From the NCBI GenBank assembly GCA_942491535.1, contig CALOBV010000024.1:186001-250000 (forward strand): a DNA stretch of 64,000 nt, in the 5' to 3' direction. The stretch comes from JAUVKT01 sp942491535. Lineage in GTDB: Bacteria > Bacteroidota > Bacteroidia > Bacteroidales > VadinHA17. The translations under genes were made by a program, and so were the position numbers. Shown here piece by piece: positions 42,873 to 51,029 of this stretch (position 1 is the first letter of the stretch; every line of letters begins with the position of its first letter). The notes under the pieces are model-generated. The model saw nothing but the letters and a program-made list of their open reading frames with translations, did no database searches and was not told where the DNA came from.

Positions 42873-45065
42873 TTAGAACCTGTAAAGATAGGAGGCTTTG
42901 AAAAAGAACCCTCTTGTTGTTTCCATGAAATCCTTATCATATACATAGTCGTTGCCATCCCACATTGTTCTTTCATAAACAGAACCATAGCCAAGGTATA
43001 CTACCGTTCCGGGTATATAAGTAAAGGATGCCAGAAAATCAGTTAACATCGCTTCATAATAACCATTATACTCAGTAATTGCCCTCAGAAAGAAATACTT
43101 GTTCATCTGGTATGTGAGCTTACCCCTTACAATAGAATAATCATACTCCTGGTTGCCTGTGCCTGAGTTATAAAAATCAGAATATGTATAGGTCAGATCC
43201 AGGTGGATCTTGTTTGAAGGCTTATAATTTGCCATCAAAAGAAGCCTGTTGGTTTTACCCTGGTAGGGATTATCAATATATCTTGGCGAACCCAGCCCCT
43301 GATACAAAACCGCAGCACTCAGTTTTTTTCCTAGCTGTGAACTAACCAATCCGTGAAAACCTCCCGTAGTGAAGCGCTCTCCAAGGAATATCTCCGTTGA
43401 GTATTCTGCTTTTAACTTAATATAAGTTGAACCCTTGAAAAATATCCACCCGGCGAGGTGATCGACTGTTTCCCACATATTGTATTCGACATCCTGCGTC
43501 TGGCGTGAAAATAGTTCAAGATCAATCCTCTGAATAAAATCAGTCTTCGGATAAAACTTTGGCTTTATTAATCCTTTGAAGTAGTTAATGCCTCTTCGCC
43601 TGATAAATCCAGACTCAACATTAAAATCCGAACTTATACTTTTCCCGCCCAGCGAATATACAATATTACGACTATCGTGGGCAAATTCACCCGAGACCAT
43701 ATATCCATTATAGGAATCGTCCAGGGGGTTTGTAAGGCTATTGCTGAATATAGCATTATACATAACACTCGTCCCGGCCCCGACCCTTACCTGACCGTCA
43801 ATACCGGCAACACGGTTAAAGGTGCTATCCGTCTCCCTGCCAGTATAGATACCTCCAATGTAACTGTCATCAGGAAGACTGAACTTCATTCTCAGAATTG
43901 GGAAATGAGCCATCTTATAATCACCCTCACTATAAGGATCCTCTACCCTGTCGAGTGAATACATGGCAGCTAATGTTAATCTTTCACCGGCCTTACCCGT
44001 AAGTTTTATTCCTGTAACCGGATTGGCAATCTTTCTTGTATGAATCAGCGTATTTACAGGGTCGTGTTCATCTGCTCTGGTGGCTGCAATTATAAAATTA
44101 TCATGTCCTTCCAGGAAGAAGGGTCTTTTCTCTGCAAAAAAGAGGTCATAACGAAGGTTTACATCAACCTGGCCTGCATCTGACTCAACCTGGCTGAAAT
44201 CAGGATTTATGGTACCATCCAGAATAAGCTGAGAGGTAATCCCGTATTTTGCGGTAAGACTCAGATCCGGGGTGCGCTCATCACTTTGCATTTCTCCTTC
44301 GGCATTACTGCTTCGAGCAGTATAGGTAAAGGCAGGTAGCACCTCAAAAAGCTTATAGTGCCTTACACCCTCATATATCATCGGTTTCATCTGGGTAAGA
44401 AAAGCCATTCCCTTCGAAGGATCCATAGCAGGATATGATCCCTGAACATTATCCCTGCTGATTTTCCGCTCAAAAAAGACAGACATTTCTACAGGCTCAT
44501 TAGTTGTAAACCTGATGCTTTTAAGTGGAATCTGCATCTCCACCCGATAACCGTCATCTCCAAGAATCCCCGCGCTATACCATACAAAGTCAACACTGGC
44601 ATCTTCCTGACCGGCCGAAAACCTGCTGTCCATTTGTATACCGTGCGGATTAACATAAAATGCATAAAGAGACTGGTGATCATTAAAACTGTCGAGGTTA
44701 ACACATATCCAGTCGTCTGCTCTGATATTATTCCTCGAATTTACAGAAGCCTTGATCCTGTCAGGTTCATTATCATAACATTCCCAGGCAAAATAGATAT
44801 TCTCCTGGTCGTATAGCATATATACAACGGTCTTTTGACTCATATCAAGACCGTAGTCTGGAGAAAAGGTCTTGAAGCCCGTTACTTTAGTAGCATCCTT
44901 CCATGCCTGATCGTCTATAACACCATCAATAACAGGAGGCTTATCTGTTTTTTGAGGTCTTAAAGGATCACTGTCCTGACTAAAAATGTTGGCTGAGACA
45001 CTTGTCAGAAACACTATAAAAATTGCTTTCTTAATTAAAATAAAGGTTGGTTTCATTTTTTCCAT
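42873..45065 (-). CDS. DUF5916 outer-membrane protein with N-terminal CBM9-like domain
   Basis: 730 residues (a start three codons later at 45056 is equally possible). Signal peptide about 4-30 (SANIFSQ). About 40-225 is a family-9 carbohydrate-binding-like domain: PPVIDGVIDDQAWKDATKV, YFAWECYDNEPDRIKAS, DDWICVNLDSFND. The DUF5916 part follows (INPDFSQVESDAGQVDVN, RYDLFFAEKRPFFLEG) and runs into a beta-barrel ending in F at the C-terminus (YLYRF). Such proteins are common in marine Bacteroidota; some are linked to polysaccharide or cell-surface roles, but no activity is proven. Transcribed alone. Confidence 0.85.
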   Translation of the reverse strand: MEKMKPTFILIKKAIFIVFLTSVSANIFSQDSDPLRPQKTDKPPVIDGVIDDQAWKDATKVTGFKTFSPDYGLDMSQKTVVYMLYDQENIYFAWECYDNEPDRIKASVNSRNNIRADDWICVNLDSFNDHQSLYAFYVNPHGIQMDSRFSAGQEDASVDFVWYSAGILGDDGYRVEMQIPLKSIRFTTNEPVEMSVFFERKISRDNVQGSYPAMDPSKGMAFLTQMKPMIYEGVRHYKLFEVLPAFTYTARSSNAEGEMQSDERTPDLSLTAKYGITSQLILDGTINPDFSQVESDAGQVDVNLRYDLFFAEKRPFFLEGHDNFIIAATRADEHDPVNTLIHTRKIANPVTGIKLTGKAGERLTLAAMYSLDRVEDPYSEGDYKMAHFPILRMKFSLPDDSYIGGIYTGRETDSTFNRVAGIDGQVRVGAGTSVMYNAIFSNSLTNPLDDSYNGYMVSGEFAHDSRNIVYSLGGKSISSDFNVESGFIRRRGINYFKGLIKPKFYPKTDFIQRIDLELFSRQTQDVEYNMWETVDHLAGWIFFKGSTYIKLKAEYSTEIFLGERFTTGGFHGLVSSQLGKKLSAAVLYQGLGSPRYIDNPYQGKTNRLLLMANYKPSNKIHLDLTYTYSDFYNSGTGNQEYDYSIVRGKLTYQMNKYFFLRAITEYNGYYEAMLTDFLASFTYIPGTVVYLGYGSVYERTMWDGNDYVYDKDFMETTRGFFFKASYLYRF

Positions 45066-45122
45066 TCATGAAGCTGCAATATATATTATTATTTAAAATT
45101 ACAATATGATATAGAGCAGCTG

Positions 45123-45164
45123 GGATGCGGGGCGCGGGATATGAGGTGTGGGGTATGGGGTACC
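45123..45164. repeat. heptamer tandem array, 6 units (GGGTATG type)
   Basis: Exact 7-bp steps GGATGCG, GGGCGCG, GGATATG, AGGTGTG, GGGTATG, GGGTACC. The unit matches the array at 1120-1161 when phased alike. Confidence 0.7.
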
Positions 45165-45437
45165 TTAGTCAAATTTTACTCATTTATTTCTGGTGGTTTT
45201 AAAAACATCATTAACCTTGAAGTCTTATTACAAATTATTACAAAACTTATCAGATTTCTCAATGAGGTATATATACTCTTCGTCGTTAATCAGTTTTACA
45301 TCCTCCGTATTTCAAATCTTGCAGAACCCTGAACCCTGAACAATAATAGTTCTATACGACTCATTCAGGATATAACAATCAGTAATAGGGTTTACAAAGT
45401 TTCTGCGGTCATATATATGAACCTAACAAAAAACGCC
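45165..45437. other. gene-free stretch upstream of the PD40 lipoprotein gene
   Basis: AT-rich, no supported coding sequence. 45324-45341 contains GAACCCT-GAACCCT-GAAC, another 7-bp repeat with 2.6 copies. No -7 box with a convincing position was found before 45438. Confidence 0.5.
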
Positions 45438-46448
45438 ATGAAAAAACTTATACTATATTCTTATCTGATTCTTGCACTGGCATCATTGTTTGCATGCATT
45501 AAGAACGGGGGAGAAATAATAAAGAAACAGGGGCCCTATATCGGTACCGAATTACCAGGCTCAACTCCAGAATTATTTGCCCCCGGGATAGTTGCTAATG
45601 GCTACCAGACCAGAGACGTGGCAATCACTCCCGATGGTAAGGAAATATTCTTTGGGATCATGAGTGCCGGTCATTACTCTATACTTGTTACAAAAGAAGT
45701 CGAAGGTGGCTGGACCAGGCCAGAGGTTCTTGAGCATATGGATAACCCCAGGCATATGAATATTGAACCGGCCCTTAATTATGATGGTTCAAAGCTATTT
45801 TTTCTTTCAAATCGCCCCGACTCAATTATGGGAGTAGAAGAAGGAGAGCAGGATATATGGGTAATGGACAGGGAAGGCGAGCAGTGGAGCGAACCATATA
45901 ACCTCGGGCCCCCTGTAAATACTGAGCTCCCTGAATTCTATCCATCGCTTACAAAAGACGGAACACTGTATTTTACCAGAAATGATCTTAATTCAGCCAC
46001 GGCCTATATCTATCGTTCAAAGTTTAAGAACGGCACCTACCAGGAACCGGAAAAACTTCCCGAACAGGTAAACAGCGGTAGAAACCACTATAATGCCTTT
46101 GTTGCACAGGACGAGAGTTATATTATTGTACCCACAGTGGGCCGTGAAGACAGCTTCGGAGGAACAGATTATTATATAGTCTTCAGGACCGAAGACGACA
46201 GGTGGAGTAATCCTATTAATATGGGAGATAAGGTTAACACACCAGATACCTATGAATATTCTGCATATGTTACCCGCGATGGAAAGATTCTTTTCTTTAT
46301 GTCACGGCGACTGGCAGAAAACCCTGACAAATTAAGCTACGACTTCCTGCTTAACAATCACAATAATCCTGAGAGCGGTAATCCTTCGATCTACTGGATG
46401 GACGCAGGCTTTATTGATACTCTTAGAAGCAATGCAATTTTCGAATAG
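45438..46448 (+). CDS. lipoprotein with PD40 (TolB-like) beta-propeller repeats
   Basis: 336 residues from the ATG at 45438. Lipobox LASLFAC gives a lipid-anchored protein. The mature part carries repeated PD40 blades: DVAITPDGKEIFFGIM, EPALNYDGSKLFFLSNR, YPSLTKDGTLYFTRND, AYVTRDGKILFFMSRR. Between them come WTRPEVL and QWSEPYNL strands, typical of Bacteroidota exolysin/OmpA-associated PD40 proteins. The propeller should bind a protein or glycan partner; no catalytic residues are evident. It is convergent with the unknown gene at 46465. Confidence 0.85.
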   Translation: MKKLILYSYLILALASLFACIKNGGEIIKKQGPYIGTELPGSTPELFAPGIVANGYQTRDVAITPDGKEIFFGIMSAGHYSILVTKEVEGGWTRPEVLEHMDNPRHMNIEPALNYDGSKLFFLSNRPDSIMGVEEGEQDIWVMDREGEQWSEPYNLGPPVNTELPEFYPSLTKDGTLYFTRNDLNSATAYIYRSKFKNGTYQEPEKLPEQVNSGRNHYNAFVAQDESYIIVPTVGREDSFGGTDYYIVFRTEDDRWSNPINMGDKVNTPDTYEYSAYVTRDGKILFFMSRRLAENPDKLSYDFLLNNHNNPESGNPSIYWMDAGFIDTLRSNAIFE

Positions 46449-46464
46449 AGATAAAGGAACCTGG

Positions 46465-47181
46465 CTAATTATTGCTCCCTTCCTGCATCTTATTGAATCT
46501 CCATTCACACAGTTTCTTAAAGCGAACCATTGTATTTGTAGTAACCCTGTCATGGATTGACTCCCAGATCTTATTGATCAGTGTGATTCTGGAGAAGTAT
46601 TCTTTACCATAAAAATCAAAACCTACAACGAAAAACAACTGTGAAGCTTCGGTCTCGTTTTGTTCTGCCTGAGGTGATCGCACATACATATAAAAAATTC
46701 CAATTGGGTATCCCCCACTGCACCGATATAGAAGGTACCTGGCATTATCTAAATCATAGGTCCCCGGTACCCGCTGGATCTTAATTGCATCAAGATCAAA
46801 TAATGGTGATAAACCAAACCAGAGTCTTTTCCTGCCAAAGAGGTAAATCTGTATATTCTCAAGCTTATTATTAATCCGGGATACACGGGCTATATGATTA
46901 GGCCAGCAGGTAGAATCTCCATTCCAATTTAAGAGTTCTTCAAAAGAGTAATGAGGGGGCACATTAATTCCAATCTGGTGAATATTCAGTACGGAGTATT
47001 TCTCTACATTTACACCAAGGCGCTGTATTATCCTGTCATTATAGTATTTCCTTTCTTCAGCAGATTTAAACCTGATATGTGTTTTGATCTTTGGCCTATG
47101 CAGAATAAATAGTCTGATATCAGAAAAAACCCCCTTACTTCTTGATGGAGGTTGATAGCTTATGGAATGCTCTGCGGTCAA
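46465..47181 (-). CDS. unknown protein, divergent from the caspase-fold gene
   Basis: 238 residues. I do not recognise the family. It has no signal peptide and no membrane helix, so it is probably cytoplasmic. It is rich in aromatic and basic residues, and several motifs look fold-determining: RFKSAEERKYYNDRIIQRLG, LLNWNGDSTCWPNHIARVSR, FGLSPLFDLDAIKIQRVPG, FFVVGFDFYGKEYFSRI. A -7 box (47212-47219) lies 31 bp upstream. It shares a 124-bp divergent region with the caspase-like gene, which suggests co-regulation. Confidence 0.6.
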   Translation of the reverse strand: MTAEHSISYQPPSRSKGVFSDIRLFILHRPKIKTHIRFKSAEERKYYNDRIIQRLGVNVEKYSVLNIHQIGINVPPHYSFEELLNWNGDSTCWPNHIARVSRINNKLENIQIYLFGRKRLWFGLSPLFDLDAIKIQRVPGTYDLDNARYLLYRCSGGYPIGIFYMYVRSPQAEQNETEASQLFFVVGFDFYGKEYFSRITLINKIWESIHDRVTTNTMVRFKKLCEWRFNKMQEGSNN

Positions 47182-47211
47182 GTGTTATGTATTTAGTTGT
47201 GCTTATCATTT

Positions 47212-47219
47212 CAAAGTTA
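47212..47219 (-). promoter_or_regulatory. -7 promoter box TAACTTTG
   Basis: Exact TAnnTTTG on the minus strand, 31 bp before the start of the unknown gene at 47181. It supports that start. Confidence 0.45.
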
Positions 47220-47305
47220 ATATATATTAGTAGAGATGGAGGAAATTATGGATAAAGTGCTTAAATTACTATCTTATTACTCATCAAGAAATAACTTACC
47301 TGACT

Positions 47306-48094
47306 ATGAAAAAGTATTTTATTTTATTCGCGATTTGTATCCTTATATCAAATCAAGACGAATTAATTGCCCAGGAGAACCCCATGGGGAAGACATGGGT
47401 AGTATTTATTGAAAACTCAGAATATGATAATTTAGCTGGTCTGAATGGACCATCTAAAGACGCCGAGACTCTAAAGACAAGTCTTTACCTCTATGATATT
47501 AAGAATATTATTCATAAAATAAATTTAACGAAACAAGAGCTGGAAGAGTTCTTTTCTTCTGAGCTTAAAGATCTTGTAATAGCAAATAAGGTCAAATCAC
47601 TTTTGATCTGGTATGCCGGTCATGGGGCATTTATTTCTGATGCTGGCTATTGGATCCCTGTTGATGCAGGAGAAAATGATGAATCAAGCTATGTAAGTGT
47701 AGAAAGTATCAGGTCAAGCTTAACGGAATACACAACAATTACACATTTGCTCATGATAAATGATGCCTCTCAGGCAGGTGTGAGTTTTTATTCTGCAATG
47801 CGTTCAGCAGCTATAATAAGAACTTGCGAGGATGCTTATAACAATGATTATGCATCGGCTCAGATATTCTCTTCAGCGGGCCGTGAAGATGCGGCAGATA
47901 ATTCACAATTCGCTAATGCATTTGCCAATGCTCTAATGACTAATACAAAGGCCTGTATTCCAATTGAATCAGTAGTTTCTACTGTAACACTTGAGGTTGC
48001 CAGGAGCAAGCTTCAAAAACCTAAATTTGGTAAAATAGCAGGTCTAAAGGACGAAAATGGCACATTCTTCTTTATCAAACGAAAACCGAAATAA
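47306..48094 (+). CDS. secreted caspase-fold (peptidase C14-like) protein lacking the catalytic Cys
   Basis: 262 residues with a signal peptide (about 1-22). Caspase p20-like fold: WVVFIENSEYDNLAGLNGPS, KDAETLKTSL, then the histidine block LLIWYAGHGAF (His106) and YWIPVDA. The second active-site block reads INDASQAG (Asp153-Ala-Ser155-Gln-Ala-Gly158). Family members have Asp-Ser/Ala-Cys-x-Ser/Ala-Gly here, so Ser155 stands where the nucleophilic Cys should be. The codon is TCT, one base from TGT. The product is either a pseudo-protease or a serine variant. It is exported, unlike most defence-linked caspase-like proteins. Divergent from an unknown gene. Confidence 0.8.
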   Translation: MKKYFILFAICILISNQDELIAQENPMGKTWVVFIENSEYDNLAGLNGPSKDAETLKTSLYLYDIKNIIHKINLTKQELEEFFSSELKDLVIANKVKSLLIWYAGHGAFISDAGYWIPVDAGENDESSYVSVESIRSSLTEYTTITHLLMINDASQAGVSFYSAMRSAAIIRTCEDAYNNDYASAQIFSSAGREDAADNSQFANAFANALMTNTKACIPIESVVSTVTLEVARSKLQKPKFGKIAGLKDENGTFFFIKRKPK

Positions 48095-48116
48095 GGTAGT
48101 CCTCTCTCCTTAAATA

Positions 48117-48141
48117 GAAAAAGGGAAGTCTCCTCCCCTTT
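48117..48141 (+). terminator. probable terminator after the caspase-fold gene
   Basis: AAAAGGGAAG / CTCCCCTTTT dyad with loop TCTC and one mismatch, ending in TTTT. It lies about 25 bp after the stop codon. Confidence 0.55.
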
Positions 48142-48169
48142 TGTCTTGCGTCTTTTGTCTTTGGTCTCT
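48142..48169. repeat. heptamer tandem array, 4 units (TGTCTTT type)
   Basis: TGTCTTG, CGTCTTT, TGTCTTT, GGTCTCT in exact 7-bp steps, between the terminator and tRNA-Arg. Confidence 0.6.
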
Positions 48170-48173
48170 TGAG

Positions 48174-48246
48174 TGATCCCGAGAGGACTCGAACCCCTAC
48201 CATGAGAACCGGAATCTCACGTTCTATCCAGTTAAACTACGGGACC
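48174..48246 (-). tRNA. tRNA-Arg (anticodon CCG)
   Basis: 73 nt on the minus strand. Acceptor GGTCCCG pairs with CGGGATC, discriminator A, no encoded CCA. Anticodon stem TGAGA/TCTCA with loop TTCCGGT gives CCG. T loop TTCGAGT. Confidence 0.93.
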
Positions 48247-48371
48247 TATAATTATTATGCAAAAGTAACTTCACATAAGCACTTTTCAAAGGCTGAAATT
48301 CATATAATGTTTTTTGACAACTTTTTCCTAATTTCGCAAACCATAAAGACACACTGAAAATATTGAATATC

Positions 48372-51029
48372 ATGGAGTACAGGTTCGGGGAAATTGAGAA
48401 GAAGTGGCAGGACTACTGGGAAGAGAATAAAACCTTCAAGACAAGTGAGGACCTGAGTAACCCGGATAAATTTTATGTCCTCGATATGTTCCCGTATCCC
48501 TCCGGGTCCGGGCTTCATGTTGGTCATCCTGAAGGATATACGGCAACTGATATAATTGCACGGTATAAGAGAATGACAGGAGCAAATGTTCTTCGGCCAA
48601 TGGGCTGGGATGCATTTGGCTTGCCGGCAGAGCAGTATGCTATTCAAACAGGTACCCATCCTTCTGTAACAACCAACAAAAATTGTGATAATTTCCGCCG
48701 CCAGATAAAAGAGCTTGGGCTAAGCTATGACTGGGATAAGGAAATAAATACAACCGACCCTAAATATTTTAAATGGACCCAGTGGATTTTTATCAAACTC
48801 TTTAATACCTGGTTTGACGAAAAAACAGGAAAAGGCAGACATATTAATGAGTTAACAATCCCCGAAGAGATAGCATCATCAGGCGAGCCGAACACAAGAG
48901 AGTATAGAGACAGTAAGCGCCTGGCTTACTACGACAATGCAAAGGTATGGTGGTGCAAGCACTGTAAAATAGTTTGCGCCAACGAAGAGGTTCTGACCGA
49001 CGGAACTCATGAAAAATGTGGTAATGTGGTCGAAAAAAAGAACCTTAAGCAATGGATGTTAAGGATACCTCTTTATGCAGAAAGACTTCTTACAGGGCTT
49101 GATGATCTCGACTGGCCTGAAGGCGTTAAGGATATGCAGCGCAACTGGATAGGGAAATCAACCGGGGCCGAAGTAATTTTCGATATTGACGGACTAAAGC
49201 AGAAACTAAGTGTATTTACAACCAGGCCTGATACGCTTTTTGGAGCTACCTACATGGTTATTGCCCCCGAACACAACCTAACTACTACAATAGCTACTGA
49301 TGATTGCAGAGAAGAGCTTAATGAGTATATTAAAGCTGCAGCACTGAAGTCGGATCTTGACAGGACTGATCTGGCTAAAGAAAAAAGCGGTGTATTTACC
49401 GGTCGCTATGCAATAAACCCGGTAAATAATAAAAAAATTCCTGTCTGGGTGGCAGACTATGTGCTTACAGGATACGGGACAGGAGCGATAATGGCTGTTC
49501 CTGCACACGATACACGCGACTTTGAGTTTGCCGGGAAGTTCGGATTGGATATAGATTGTATAATGGATCCTGCAACAGGTGATGAAGATATCAGGAAGAA
49601 AGTAATTGCAGGAAAGCAATGCTGGACTGAAGATGGTAAGTATATCAATTCATCTGACTCAATTACCAGGCTTGATATTAACGGTCTGTCAAAGGATGAA
49701 GGAATAAAAACAACAATCCTATGGCTTGAAGAAAGAAAAATAGGATCGGCAAAGGTAAATTATAAATTGCGCGACTGGCTCTTTAGCAGGCAGCGCTACT
49801 GGGGGGAGCCCTTCCCCGTAATCCACTGGGAAGATGGAGAAATTACGGTGATGGAAGAATCAGAGCTTCCTCTTGAATTACCTGCTCTTGAAAAATATGA
49901 GCCCGGTGAAAGCGGCGAATCTCCGCTGGCAAACTCAAAGAGCTGGTTGGAAGTAAGGGATAAGAATGGAAGAACAGGAAGACGAGAGACTAATACAATG
50001 CCACAGTGGGCAGGATCATGCTGGTATTATTTACGATATATAGATCCCCTGAATGATGAGATAATATTCGACAGGGAAAAAGAAAATTACTGGATGCCTG
50101 TAGACCTATATATAGGAGGTGCAGAACACGCAGTACTACATCTTCTCTACAGTCGTTTCTGGCACAAGGCTCTCTATGACCTTGGTATTGTTACCCACGA
50201 TGAGCCCTACAAGAAACTTTTTAACCAGGGAATGATACTCGCTTTTGCCTATGAAACAGCTACAGGAGCTAAAGTTACAGGCGACCTGGTTGAAGAAAAA
50301 GAGGGTAAGTTCTATCACAGGCAAACAGGTGAAGAACTAAACCAGATTGTGGCAAAGATGTCAAAATCGCTTAAGAATGTAGTTAACCCCGACGATGTAA
50401 TCTCAAGGTATGGTGCAGATTCACTAAGACTCTATGAGATGTTTATGGGCCCACTGGATGCAACAAAACCCTGGGATGAAAATGGTGTGAAAGGAGTATT
50501 CGGCTTCCTTGCAAGGGTATTCCGGTTCTTTGCGGAAAGGAGTAATATTACCGATGAGCCAGAAGATAAGGATATTTTGAAAGCCCTGCATCAGGCAATA
50601 AAGAAGGTAGGATCTGATATAGAGAACCTTCGGTTTAATACTGCCATCTCGGCACTGATGATTTTTACTAATAATGCCATTAAGAAAGGAAAAGTAAATA
50701 AAGCTACTGCAATGACATTTGCACAAATACTTTCGCCCTTTGCGCCCCACCTGGCTGAAGAATTATGGGAAATGTATGGCAATTCGAAAACAATTACCTT
50801 TGAGCCCTGGCCCAGGGTGATGGAATCATATCTACAGGAAGATGTATTTGAATATCCTGTTTCTTTTAACGGCAAGCTAAGATTTAAGATAGAACTACCT
50901 GTATCTATGTCGCCCGAGGAAGTAGAAAAGATTGTGATTGAGGACGAAAGGGCAAAAAAATGGCTTGGGGAGAGTGGACCAAAAAAAGTAATTGTTGTGC
51001 CAAGCAGAATAGTAAATGTAGTGGTATGA
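48372..51029 (+). CDS. leuS: leucyl-tRNA synthetase
   Basis: 885 residues from the ATG at 48372 (a TTG three codons earlier is less likely). Class Ia synthetase: HIGH-type block PYPSGSGLHVGHPEGYTATD (about 42-60), CP1 editing domain about 225-420 with the TTRPDTLFGATYMV and GYGTGAIMAVPAHDTRD blocks (editing Asp), KMSKS block AKMSKSLKN about 665, and C-terminal anticodon and LeuRS-tail domains. It charges and proofreads tRNA-Leu. The stop overlaps the next start (ATGA at 51026), so the M23 peptidase is co-translated. Confidence 0.95.
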   Translation: MEYRFGEIEKKWQDYWEENKTFKTSEDLSNPDKFYVLDMFPYPSGSGLHVGHPEGYTATDIIARYKRMTGANVLRPMGWDAFGLPAEQYAIQTGTHPSVTTNKNCDNFRRQIKELGLSYDWDKEINTTDPKYFKWTQWIFIKLFNTWFDEKTGKGRHINELTIPEEIASSGEPNTREYRDSKRLAYYDNAKVWWCKHCKIVCANEEVLTDGTHEKCGNVVEKKNLKQWMLRIPLYAERLLTGLDDLDWPEGVKDMQRNWIGKSTGAEVIFDIDGLKQKLSVFTTRPDTLFGATYMVIAPEHNLTTTIATDDCREELNEYIKAAALKSDLDRTDLAKEKSGVFTGRYAINPVNNKKIPVWVADYVLTGYGTGAIMAVPAHDTRDFEFAGKFGLDIDCIMDPATGDEDIRKKVIAGKQCWTEDGKYINSSDSITRLDINGLSKDEGIKTTILWLEERKIGSAKVNYKLRDWLFSRQRYWGEPFPVIHWEDGEITVMEESELPLELPALEKYEPGESGESPLANSKSWLEVRDKNGRTGRRETNTMPQWAGSCWYYLRYIDPLNDEIIFDREKENYWMPVDLYIGGAEHAVLHLLYSRFWHKALYDLGIVTHDEPYKKLFNQGMILAFAYETATGAKVTGDLVEEKEGKFYHRQTGEELNQIVAKMSKSLKNVVNPDDVISRYGADSLRLYEMFMGPLDATKPWDENGVKGVFGFLARVFRFFAERSNITDEPEDKDILKALHQAIKKVGSDIENLRFNTAISALMIFTNNAIKKGKVNKATAMTFAQILSPFAPHLAEELWEMYGNSKTITFEPWPRVMESYLQEDVFEYPVSFNGKLRFKIELPVSMSPEEVEKIVIEDERAKKWLGESGPKKVIVVPSRIVNVVV

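Noticed and set aside
45141..45332. Small open frame before the PD40 lipoprotein gene
   Set aside because: It begins in a heptamer array and shows no protein features.
48169..48357. Plus-strand open frame over tRNA-Arg
   Set aside because: It is the antisense reading of the tRNA with no coding features.
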